A stretch of DNA of 64,000 nt from CAJOLV01 sp045631885 (GTDB lineage: Bacteria; Bacillota_I; Bacilli_A; RFN20; CAG-826), in NCBI GenBank assembly GCA_045631885.1, contig JAZQVN010000039.1:18370-82369 (forward strand), written 5' to 3'. The translations under genes and the position numbers were made by a program. The notes below the pieces were generated by a model, which saw only the letters and a list, made by a program, of their open reading frames with translations, did no database searches and was not told the origin of the DNA. This document shows positions 45,358-52,335 of the stretch, one piece after another (the first letter of the stretch is position 1; each line of letters starts with the position of its first letter).

Positions 45358-45386
45358 TTGACAACTGTCACACCCTAGTATAAAAT
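45358..45386 (+). promoter_or_regulatory. Leaderless, probably autoregulated promoter of the TetR gene
   Basis: TTGACA (45358-45363), 17-bp spacer, TAAAAT (45381-45386); the ATG follows after 6 bp. The -35 box is part of GACAACTGTC (45360-45369), a near-palindrome like those at 45195 and 45241. CCCTA/TAGGG arms (45373-45377 / 45386-45390) also frame the -10 box. Binding by TetR here would block its own promoter. Confidence 0.65.
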
Positions 45387-45392
45387 AGGGGT

Positions 45393-45926
45393 ATGAACGA
45401 AAAACAACTTGATATTTTAAGGAAAAATAATGAAGAATCTCGTGAATTTACTAGGAGTTGTATTTCCTTCGCTTTGATCACTTTATTGCAAAAAGAGCAG
45501 GAAATTGCGGCATTATCGATCACAAAACTCTGTTCTGTGGCTGGTGTGTCACGTGCAGCGTTCTACAGAAATTACGATTCTATAGATGATGTTCTCAGTG
45601 ACAAGGTAAGGGAGATGGCTGTTAAGCTAAATGGTGTCGTCGAGAACGATGTTTATAATAACTGGCTTAATTTCTTCCAAATTGCCGAGAAAAACCATAT
45701 TTTACTCGAGACAATGGTCAAAGCGGGTTGCGAGAGAAAGATTCTTGAAGTCTTCTTGTCATTCTTACCTGAAGATGAGGATAACAGAACCCTTCAAACC
45801 ATATGGATTTCATTAATTTATTCCTTAATTATTAAATGGATTAAAGAAAAGAAACCTGAGAATGTTGAAGATGCGGCGAAAGCTGCTTATATGTACACCA
45901 AGAACATTCCAATGGTCACCGCATAA
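45393..45926 (+). CDS. TetR/AcrR-family transcriptional regulator
   Basis: 177 residues. The N-terminal helix-turn-helix ends in SITKLCSVAGVSRAAFYRNYDSIDDVL, the canonical TetR recognition helix followed by the FYRNY motif. The C-terminal ligand/dimer domain is divergent, in the style of TetR_C regulators of Firmicutes. The gene lies between the type IV operon and the paralogous unknown gene and has its own promoter and terminator. The repeated GACAAnTGT elements around it and at 26891 are candidate operators, so it probably represses itself and modulates the type IV operon. Confidence 0.9.
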   Translation: MNEKQLDILRKNNEESREFTRSCISFALITLLQKEQEIAALSITKLCSVAGVSRAAFYRNYDSIDDVLSDKVREMAVKLNGVVENDVYNNWLNFFQIAEKNHILLETMVKAGCERKILEVFLSFLPEDEDNRTLQTIWISLIYSLIIKWIKEKKPENVEDAAKAAYMYTKNIPMVTA

Positions 45927-45929
45927 TTG

Positions 45930-45959
45930 ATGTTAATCGATTGGTTGACATCTTTTTTT
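45930..45959 (+). terminator. Intrinsic terminator after the TetR gene
   Basis: GATGTTAA (45930-45937) pairs with TTGACATC (45946-45953) with one G-U pair, followed by six T. Confidence 0.75.
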
Positions 45960-45966
45960 ATTTTTT

Positions 45967-45999
45967 GTGGCACTTGTGTGACTTTGATTGTTGTAAAAT
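45967..45999 (+). promoter_or_regulatory. SARP-type direct-repeat promoter of the second unknown gene
   Basis: GTGGCAC (45967-45973), TTGT, GTGACTT (45978-45984), 9 bp, TAAAAT (45994-45999). Same spacing as at 26669. The leader is short, with GGAGGA at 46017-46022. Confidence 0.75.
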
Positions 46000-46028
46000 A
46001 ATCTCGTTAGTATAGCGGAGGACAATTT

Positions 46029-47549
46029 ATGCCTAAAACATTATCTTCAAAAGAAATAGCTGAAATTAAAAAAAGACACGAAGAACTCGTTGGTCAAATT
46101 AATAAGGTTCTTCCATCCGATAAACAAATTAAAGCGGATAAATATCTTGATGAAAAATTATCTGACCCTAATTTAGTGAACACTTATCGTATTGCTCAAG
46201 AATTAAAAGCTAAAAGAGAAGCCCAAGAGAGAATCAACAGAAGATTAAATGGTGATCCAACTGTCGCGGGTATTCATAAACCATTTCCATTTCCATCAAA
46301 GTTTATTACTGACAATACACGCGAAGGTAATAAATATAATCAGGATTTATATCACGAATTTATTAGCAATCCAGACAAAGTTTACTATCAAAACTTCAAA
46401 AAACTCTTTGCGACTTCTGCTAGAGAATTAAATGCCTGTGGTAATAATCCTCAAAAATTAGCGGAATTCTATCGTGACCATTTTGAAGAAGTGGAAGCAG
46501 CGGATCACTTTATGGAAACATTAAAAGATATTAGAAATGTTTCTCCTGATTTACAAAAACAACTTCCATCAATGCAAAAGCTCGTCTCTTTAGTGGCCTA
46601 TCCAAAGAAAATAACAATGCAACACGAAAGCGTTGATTTACTCGCTTGCCCAGATTTAAATCTCGAACAAGCTAATATCGTTAAAGCAAACGGAATTGAT
46701 TTCTTAGAACAAACTTCTCCAGATGTTGTTAAACATATTAATGAAGATTCTAAAGAAGTTAGAGAAGATTCTCCTCAAGAATTCTTTGATAAATTCTCTG
46801 ATCGTTCTAATCCACCACATGAAGCGAATGCGTTTATCACTAAATATTCTGCATTCAAGATGGAGAATAATGAAAAAGTTTATGTTCCTTTGGAACAAAA
46901 ACTCACTGATGATAAAGTCAAAATGGTCTACGCGAATAAATCAAGAGCGACATTCCGTATTGAATTACCAACATTAAAAGCTCAAAAAGAATATTTGAAA
47001 CAATGGCAAAAGACATTCAATGAAAAGAGACACTTCAGAGGTAATTTTGATATAGCGCAAATTGAAGATTCTCTTAAGGGTGGTTTCTTTGAAAGAAAAG
47101 TCTTTGGTTCAACATCTAGACAATATAAAGAAATGCTTCAAGCATTCAAAGATTTTAACGATCCTAATTCCAATAAATATTTAGATTACAAACATCTACG
47201 CGATAAGACAGAAGGATATCTCGATCATAAACAAGCTCAAGGTTACGGAACTAGAAAAGAATTAAAAGGAACTAGCTTAGCTAGATCTAACTTCGCTAGA
47301 GCAATCTTAGATACTATTGATGATCACGATAAGATTTTCAAAGCCACAGATGCAGAGTTATCAAAAGGTGTTGAAGTTCCAAGCTTAAATAATAGACATC
47401 CAATGCCTCTAACTGAAGAAGAGTTATTCGATTTACATCCTCATAACAATGAAAACGTGATGGAAAATCAAATCGAAGTAAATAACAATTTAGAAGTTAA
47501 CGACAGTAATGAAATTGATAACCAACCAGAGCTAGGCGAAATAGATTAA
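46029..47549 (+). CDS. Unknown protein, paralogue of 43574-45109; candidate T4SS substrate
   Basis: 506 residues, soluble, no signal peptide. It is homologous end to end to the last protein of the type IV operon and has the same KGGFFERK...TSRQYKEM...FNDPNS.KYLDY core and LAEFYRD motif. The C-terminus (about 470-506) is Asn/Glu-rich and disordered (NDSNEIDNQPELGEID), sharing NEI(N/D)NQP with the paralogue even though the surrounding tails differ. It is a single gene with its own SARP-type promoter and terminator. An exported effector or substrate is inferred. No enzymatic motif recognised. Confidence 0.75.
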   Translation: MPKTLSSKEIAEIKKRHEELVGQINKVLPSDKQIKADKYLDEKLSDPNLVNTYRIAQELKAKREAQERINRRLNGDPTVAGIHKPFPFPSKFITDNTREGNKYNQDLYHEFISNPDKVYYQNFKKLFATSARELNACGNNPQKLAEFYRDHFEEVEAADHFMETLKDIRNVSPDLQKQLPSMQKLVSLVAYPKKITMQHESVDLLACPDLNLEQANIVKANGIDFLEQTSPDVVKHINEDSKEVREDSPQEFFDKFSDRSNPPHEANAFITKYSAFKMENNEKVYVPLEQKLTDDKVKMVYANKSRATFRIELPTLKAQKEYLKQWQKTFNEKRHFRGNFDIAQIEDSLKGGFFERKVFGSTSRQYKEMLQAFKDFNDPNSNKYLDYKHLRDKTEGYLDHKQAQGYGTRKELKGTSLARSNFARAILDTIDDHDKIFKATDAELSKGVEVPSLNNRHPMPLTEEELFDLHPHNNENVMENQIEVNNNLEVNDSNEIDNQPELGEID

Positions 47550-47573
47550 TAAAGGAAACCCGTTATGAAAAAG

Positions 47574-47600
47574 AACCCTGATTTTAAATCAGGGTTTTTT
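47574..47600 (+). terminator. Strong intrinsic terminator
   Basis: AACCCTGATT (47574-47583) pairs with AATCAGGGTT (47587-47596) around a 3-nt loop, then a T-run; it ends the 46029 gene. Confidence 0.9.
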
Positions 47601-47627
47601 GTTTTCAAAGTATGATAATCCGTCTAT

Positions 47628-48548
47628 TTAATAAGATGCTTTTTCACCAATGCTCTTCAAATAGTTTTCAAGATAAATGTCATATTGAATATCGAGTGGT
47701 AATTTTGAAGCGTTATATCTATCTGAAAGCATTTTAATGATGTCGATTGGAATATAAATGTCTTCTCCGTCAAAATGATATTTCGCTTCATCTTGAGCTA
47801 ACTTCGCAATAGCGAAAGCGATCTTTTCAAATTCATAATCAGGAGATTCTTTATAATATCTTTCAATATGTTTATCAACATATTTATTGGTTGAATTATG
47901 TAAAAATCTTAATAATTGTGATAATCCAAACGCTACGACGAGAATGAGAAGGAACACAACGGGCCACGGCAAGTAATCTTGCATATGATAGTGATCTCTC
48001 CAAACACCAGCGACGAACGCTAAAATGAAATAAAGTAACCCATATATAACTGTTGGAATTATGCTCCAAAACGAATCTAAAAATTTGATGTGTGAATCAG
48101 AAATAGCAACAGTAAACAAAAGAATAATAAAGATTGGATTAAGCGTATGCATGAAAAGATTTGAATTGGTAAACATTGCATAGACAAATCCAGAGCTGAT
48201 ATTAATAAAACTAATTGCAATAACAAAAGTTAAAAACACTCCAACCGCGCCAACAAATAAAACTAAAACTACCCATTTAGGTAGTCTATATCTATTTTTT
48301 CTTAATCCATCGATTTGGAACGGAACACAAATTGATGCCGCTAAAGCAGCAAGAAGATTAGAAATAGTGGTGTACATTCTTAAAGTTCCTAAACCAGATT
48401 CAGGAGAACTTTCGTTATAGAAATTGATGACGTTTAAAGTGAATGAAACAATAGTTAAAGCAATAACGATTAAACAAATGACTAAACCAATAATGCAGCG
48501 CATCTTGTTAATCGTTCGTGCGTTAGTAATTATTCTTTCTTCTTTCAT
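47628..48548 (-). CDS. Polytopic membrane protein, Pr6Pr/FAR-17a-like
   Basis: 306 residues from the ATG at 48548, chosen because an extended -10 box (TGTTATAAT) lies 7 bp upstream; a longer in-frame start at 48593 would lie upstream of that box. Six or seven membrane helices occupy residues 15-215. YTTISNLLAALAAS and a later LFMHTLNPIFI segment recall the Pr6Pr family. A soluble C-terminal tail of about 90 residues follows. Function of the family in bacteria is unknown. It is divergent from the glycosyltransferase gene, with a 20-bp palindrome between them. Confidence 0.65.
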   Translation of the reverse strand: MKEERIITNARTINKMRCIIGLVICLIVIALTIVSFTLNVINFYNESSPESGLGTLRMYTTISNLLAALAASICVPFQIDGLRKNRYRLPKWVVLVLFVGAVGVFLTFVIAISFINISSGFVYAMFTNSNLFMHTLNPIFIILLFTVAISDSHIKFLDSFWSIIPTVIYGLLYFILAFVAGVWRDHYHMQDYLPWPVVFLLILVVAFGLSQLLRFLHNSTNKYVDKHIERYYKESPDYEFEKIAFAIAKLAQDEAKYHFDGEDIYIPIDIIKMLSDRYNASKLPLDIQYDIYLENYLKSIGEKASY

Positions 48549-48555
48549 CTCGCTT

Positions 48556-48604
48556 ATTATAACACAAACCAAATAAATAATTGGAATTATCAATATTGAT
48601 AATT
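48556..48604 (-). promoter_or_regulatory. Extended -10 promoter and 20-bp palindromic operator
   Basis: On the minus strand TGTTATAAT places TATAAT at 48561-48556, 7 bp before the ATG (leaderless). AATTATCAATATTGATAATT (48585-48604) is a perfect 20-bp palindrome just upstream of its -35 position and directly next to the SARP repeats of the divergent gene. It could be a shared operator. Confidence 0.5.
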
Positions 48605-48608
48605 AGGT

Positions 48609-48640
48609 GTGGCACATTTGTGACATCGACAAGGTATAAT
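48609..48640 (+). promoter_or_regulatory. SARP-type direct-repeat, leaderless promoter of the glycosyltransferase gene
   Basis: GTGGCAC (48609-48615), ATTT, GTGACAT (48620-48626), 8 bp, TATAAT (48635-48640). The ATG at 48647 follows after 6 bp, so no leader is expected. Same arrangement as at 26669 and 45967. Confidence 0.75.
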
Positions 48641-48646
48641 TAAAAT

Positions 48647-49960
48647 ATGAATTACGTCAGTATTATTAACATCATATTTTTTATCATCAATATTTTAGCG
48701 ACTATTTATATTTTTCATTTTGCTTTCTTTGCAATTGTAGGACTATTTCATAGAAAAACATTTCCTAAAGCTGTAGAGAAGTGTCGATATGGAATCTTAG
48801 TGTCTGCGAAAGATGAAGAAAACGTTATTTCTCGACTCATTGAAAGCATTCGTCAAGCGGATTATCCCCAAGATAAATTAGATATTTATATTATTGCTCA
48901 TAACTGCAAAGATAAGACCGCGGATGTAGCGAGGGAAATGGGAGCAAATGTCATTGTTTATAACAATGAAAATGCGAGAACTCTCGGATCTGCTTATCAA
49001 TATGCTTTTAAACAAATAAGTGTTAATGACTACGATGCGTTTATTTTTTTAAACGCTGATAATGTCGTTAGTAAAAACTATTTTGAAAAGATCAATGACG
49101 CTTTTATATATCACAATAAACATGATACGATTTGTTCATTCCGTCACGCTTTAAATATTAAAGATGGAGCTTTACCAGCTGCCTATAGTTATTATTTTTC
49201 AACTGGTTGCCTTTTGTCATATATCGGTAGAGAAAACTTTGCCGCGGCTTGCCGTATAACCGGATGTGGATTTGTTGTTCCCGTTCGTTTATTACAAGAT
49301 GGTTGGAATTACACCAGCATCACAGAGGATATTGAATTCAGTAATGACGAAATCCTTAACGGAGAAACTATCCGCTACTGCGATGAAGCGGTGTTTTATG
49401 ATGAGCAACCTCGTGGTTTAAAAACCATGTGGTTCCAACGCTTAAGATGGGCAAAAGGACAAAATTACTGTAGTAAAAAATATTTCCCTAAGTTACTAAA
49501 AGCCTTATTTAGTAAGAACAGCAAGAATAAGCTGTCATTGTTTGTTTATTTGACATTCAACTCATCTATTCCTTTAATGTTTTTCTTCCTTTTCTTAATT
49601 CAAAACATCTTATTACTTTTCTCTCCACTTTTTGGAGTGTCCTTACATGATGCCTTTCTTTACTGGAATCATGATTTAAGCTGGTTTGATAATCTCTTTA
49701 GGTCGTTTAACTTAGGCGCGGTGTTCGGAACAATGAAATCCTTTATCTGGGTATTATTAGGAGGATATATTTCCGCGACAATGGTTCTTATCGAGTCACG
49801 CGGCAAATATAAAGGGCAACCCGTCTTACCAATGATTGGTGGATTTCTCATTTTTCCGTTTTTCTTATTACTCCAAATACCTCTAGATTTGATAGCCTTA
49901 TTCATTCGTGAAGTGAAGTGGAGAAAGATTCCTCACGGAGAAAACAAAAAACAAAAATAG
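48647..49960 (+). CDS. GT2-family membrane glycosyltransferase
   Basis: 437 residues. One N-terminal helix (5-28), then a GT-A domain: YGILVSAKDEENVI, LNADN as the DxD region, TEDIEF as catalytic base region, and QRLRW as the Q/RxxRW acceptor motif. Three or four membrane helices follow (about 305-415). This is the processive-type GT2 layout of hyaluronan-, poly-GlcNAc- or cellulose-like synthases and of membrane-lipid glycosyltransferases. The substrate is unknown. The SARP-type promoter suggests surface sugar synthesis is co-regulated with the type IV operon. Confidence 0.85.
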   Translation: MNYVSIINIIFFIINILATIYIFHFAFFAIVGLFHRKTFPKAVEKCRYGILVSAKDEENVISRLIESIRQADYPQDKLDIYIIAHNCKDKTADVAREMGANVIVYNNENARTLGSAYQYAFKQISVNDYDAFIFLNADNVVSKNYFEKINDAFIYHNKHDTICSFRHALNIKDGALPAAYSYYFSTGCLLSYIGRENFAAACRITGCGFVVPVRLLQDGWNYTSITEDIEFSNDEILNGETIRYCDEAVFYDEQPRGLKTMWFQRLRWAKGQNYCSKKYFPKLLKALFSKNSKNKLSLFVYLTFNSSIPLMFFFLFLIQNILLLFSPLFGVSLHDAFLYWNHDLSWFDNLFRSFNLGAVFGTMKSFIWVLLGGYISATMVLIESRGKYKGQPVLPMIGGFLIFPFFLLLQIPLDLIALFIREVKWRKIPHGENKKQK

Positions 49961-49998
49961 ATCTTTTATTTTATAAATAAAATAGTAATTTAAGACCT

Positions 49999-50076
49999 AA
50001 TTGTCCGTACACAAATATCGGCAAAAAATAGATAATCATAATAAACTATTGCATTTCTTGCCGATAAGTATATAAT
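49999..50076 (+). promoter_or_regulatory. Fic-gene promoter with flanking inverted repeat
   Basis: TTGCAT (50049-50054), 16-bp spacer, TATAAT (50071-50076), ATG 6 bp further: a leaderless start. TATCGGCAA (50016-50024) and TTGCCGATA (50058-50066) are perfect 9-bp inverted arms, the second inside the promoter spacer. AATTGTCCGT at 49999-50008 is shared with the element at 45199. The repeat suggests autoregulation by the HTH of the encoded Fic protein. Confidence 0.6.
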
Positions 50077-50082
50077 ATTGTT

Positions 50083-50979
50083 ATGAATAAATTCATAAAA
50101 GTCAAAGAAGCATCTATTAAATGGAATTTATCGGAAAGAAGTGTCCGCAATTATTGTGCCTTAGGAAGAATTAAAGGTGTTGTTTTGTCTGGAAAAACTT
50201 GGTTAATTCCTGAAAATGCCACCAAGCCAATTAGAAGCAATGAGAAAAAGAATAAAAAATATCTTTTAGAAAAACTCCGTTTTGAGAAAAACAATCAAAT
50301 TAAAGGGGGCATTTATCATAAATTAATGATTGATCTCACATATAACTCAAACCATATGGAAGGTAATGAATTAACTCATGATGAAACCAGATTAATTTTT
50401 GAAACAAGAACTATTGGAGTAGATAAAAACACTAGCAAAAAAGTCGATGATATCATTGAAACAATTAATCACTTTGCGGCAATCGATCGAGTGATTGACT
50501 TTGCTAATTATCAGCTTAGTGAGCAATTCATCAAAGAACTACACAAAATATTAAAATCGAATACAAATGATTCTAGACTTCCGCATTTTGCTGTTGGTGA
50601 ATATAAAAGGTTGCCAAATGAAGTTGGGGATATGGAAACAACTAATCCTAAATTAGTGGCTTCAGAAATGCACAAACTTCTTGATGATTATAATAAAAAA
50701 GATAATCATGCTTTCGAAGAAATAGTGGAGTTTCATGTCAAATTTGAAAGAATACACCCATTCCAAGATGGTAATGGTAGAGTTGGGCGACTAATCGCGT
50801 TTAAGGAATGTTTAAAAAACAATATTGTTCCATTTATTATCTTAGATAGCAAAAAGATGTTCTATTATCGTGGCCTAAAAAACTGGAACCAAGAACATGG
50901 CTGGTTAATCGACACTTGTTTAGATGGGCAAGATACAGTTAAAAGATATTTAGATTACTTCGGTATTCCATTTAAATAA
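50083..50979 (+). CDS. Fic-domain protein with N-terminal HTH, self-inhibited class II
   Basis: 298 residues. The N-terminus (1-50) is an excisionase/MerR-like HTH (VKEASIKWNLSERSVRNYCALGRI). The inhibitory motif SNHMEG (89-94) fits [S/T]xxxE[G/N], and the active-site motif is HPFQDGNGRVGR (225-236), complete with catalytic His225. It should transfer AMP (or another nucleotide moiety) from ATP to a hydroxyl of a target protein, with self-inhibition by Glu93. No antitoxin gene is nearby, which fits the built-in inhibitor. Target unknown; the gene is single, with an operator-like repeat. Confidence 0.92.
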   Translation: MNKFIKVKEASIKWNLSERSVRNYCALGRIKGVVLSGKTWLIPENATKPIRSNEKKNKKYLLEKLRFEKNNQIKGGIYHKLMIDLTYNSNHMEGNELTHDETRLIFETRTIGVDKNTSKKVDDIIETINHFAAIDRVIDFANYQLSEQFIKELHKILKSNTNDSRLPHFAVGEYKRLPNEVGDMETTNPKLVASEMHKLLDDYNKKDNHAFEEIVEFHVKFERIHPFQDGNGRVGRLIAFKECLKNNIVPFIILDSKKMFYYRGLKNWNQEHGWLIDTCLDGQDTVKRYLDYFGIPFK

Positions 50980-51016
50980 TCCCATTAGCGTACTAATGCC
51001 AAAACTGAAATAATGC

Positions 51017-51034
51017 GCATAGCTTTATGCTTTT
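51017..51034 (+). terminator. Weak terminator after the Fic gene
   Basis: GCATA (51017-51021) pairs with TATGC (51026-51030), 4-nt loop, followed by TTTT. A palindrome CATTAGCGTACTAATG precedes it at 50983-50998. The stem is short, so confidence is low. Confidence 0.4.
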
Positions 51035-51054
51035 CGTTTGTGAAAGAACTCACA

Positions 51055-52332
51055 TTATTTGTTGTTTGATTCTTCAAAAGGAATTGTGATTTTGACTGAT
51101 GTGCCGCCTTCGCTTCGAGATGAAATTTCTAGTGTGCCTTTGCACATCATCTCTAATCTTTGACGAATATTGTTTAAAGCGATATGTGGCTCGTTGTCAT
51201 CGGCGGGTTTAAAACCTTTTCCATCATCCTCCACAATAATTTCACTAGCGGAATCTGTCTTTCTTGTTTTAATAGAAATATGAATAGGTTTGTTGCTCGA
51301 TACCATTCCGTGCTTAACAGCGTTTTCTACAATTGGTTGAAGTGTCAGTGGTGGAAGTTTGAAAGAAGTATATGGTGTATCGAAATTCACAAACAGGGTA
51401 TCTTCAAATTGGGCTTGTTCAACAGCAAGATAGGCACGAGTATGTTCTAATTCTTCTAAGAAAGATATAGCTTCTTCACTGGCAATTGCTGCGAAGTTTT
51501 TTCTTAAGTATGTCGTGAAATCTAGTGTTACCTGTTTTGCTTTATTAGAATCTTGATCGCAAAGATAATAAATACTTGTCATAGTGTTATAAATAAAATG
51601 AGGGCGCATCTGCAAAATCAAAATATTAGCTTTTTGATTGACAATTTCTTTTTGATGCTTCAAATATTCTTTAGAATTCTCTTTAACAACAAGAACAAGA
51701 ATTGTTAACGCCCATAATCCAAGAGCGAGAATGATAAATAATTCTAGCGAGAAGAACATGTGAAGAATCGTGACTACGGTAAGAGGGATTAAATAAACAA
51801 GGAATGAAATAAAATAACCTTTTAATAACTTCTTTCTGATGAAAAAGATACCAACAATATCAAATAGCATAATAACAACTGCTGGGAACACTAATAATGG
51901 GAATAGTGGGCCACGAATAACTTCGTTATTTGTTGTTACTTGATAAAAGATATCAGTGAATTGACCAATGATTAATAAAGCGATATGTGTAACCGCAAAA
52001 ACAATAGCGAGTTTAGAAAGTAAACCAGTCGATATTTTTTCTCCCGCATAATGCGATAAAAGAATAGATGGCATGACGACAATTAATATAAGAAAGAAGA
52101 ACTCTAAAAAGACATTTATTTTTTCTAAAACAATCATTTCGGGATTACCATACACTAACGCATCGAAGAAGCACGCTAACATACATAGCAATTGTAGTGA
52201 GAAATGGGTGACTAAATAACGTTTATTCCATTTATCAAGGACAGGAAAAAGCAACGAGAAAACAATACTCACTATTGTTAATAGTACCAACGCTCCACCT
52301 ATTGAAAAAATAACAATGTAATACCAATCCAT
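51055..52332 (-). CDS. LytS-like sensor histidine kinase
   Basis: 425 residues. Six or seven membrane helices (1-215), with no large extracellular domain. The His_kinase domain has the acceptor His in LQMRPHFIYNTMTSIYY. The HATPase domain has PIVENAVKHG and VEDDGKGF. It begins 3 bp after the response-regulator gene and is read in the same direction, so they form a two-gene operon. It is similar in design to the kinase at 24538 but clearly diverged. It presumably controls the surface-protein operon on the other strand. Confidence 0.92.
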   Translation of the reverse strand: MDWYYIVIFSIGGALVLLTIVSIVFSLLFPVLDKWNKRYLVTHFSLQLLCMLACFFDALVYGNPEMIVLEKINVFLEFFFLILIVVMPSILLSHYAGEKISTGLLSKLAIVFAVTHIALLIIGQFTDIFYQVTTNNEVIRGPLFPLLVFPAVVIMLFDIVGIFFIRKKLLKGYFISFLVYLIPLTVVTILHMFFSLELFIILALGLWALTILVLVVKENSKEYLKHQKEIVNQKANILILQMRPHFIYNTMTSIYYLCDQDSNKAKQVTLDFTTYLRKNFAAIASEEAISFLEELEHTRAYLAVEQAQFEDTLFVNFDTPYTSFKLPPLTLQPIVENAVKHGMVSSNKPIHISIKTRKTDSASEIIVEDDGKGFKPADDNEPHIALNNIRQRLEMMCKGTLEISSRSEGGTSVKITIPFEESNNK

Positions 52333-52335
52333 AAA

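Noticed and set aside
45967..45984. TGGCAC in the 45967 and 48609 promoters resembles the -24 element of sigma-54 promoters
   Set aside because: The matching TTGC -12 element is absent, a normal -10 box follows at sigma-A distance, and the TGGC core is part of an 11-bp direct repeat.
26964..47549. Integrative conjugative element
   Set aside because: No relaxase, integrase, excisionase, attachment-site repeats or replication gene is seen inside or flanking; only the channel genes look ICE-like.
47564..47614. Short reading frame MKKNPDFKSGFFVFKV as a leader peptide
   Set aside because: It merely runs across the terminator hairpin and nothing lies downstream on that strand.
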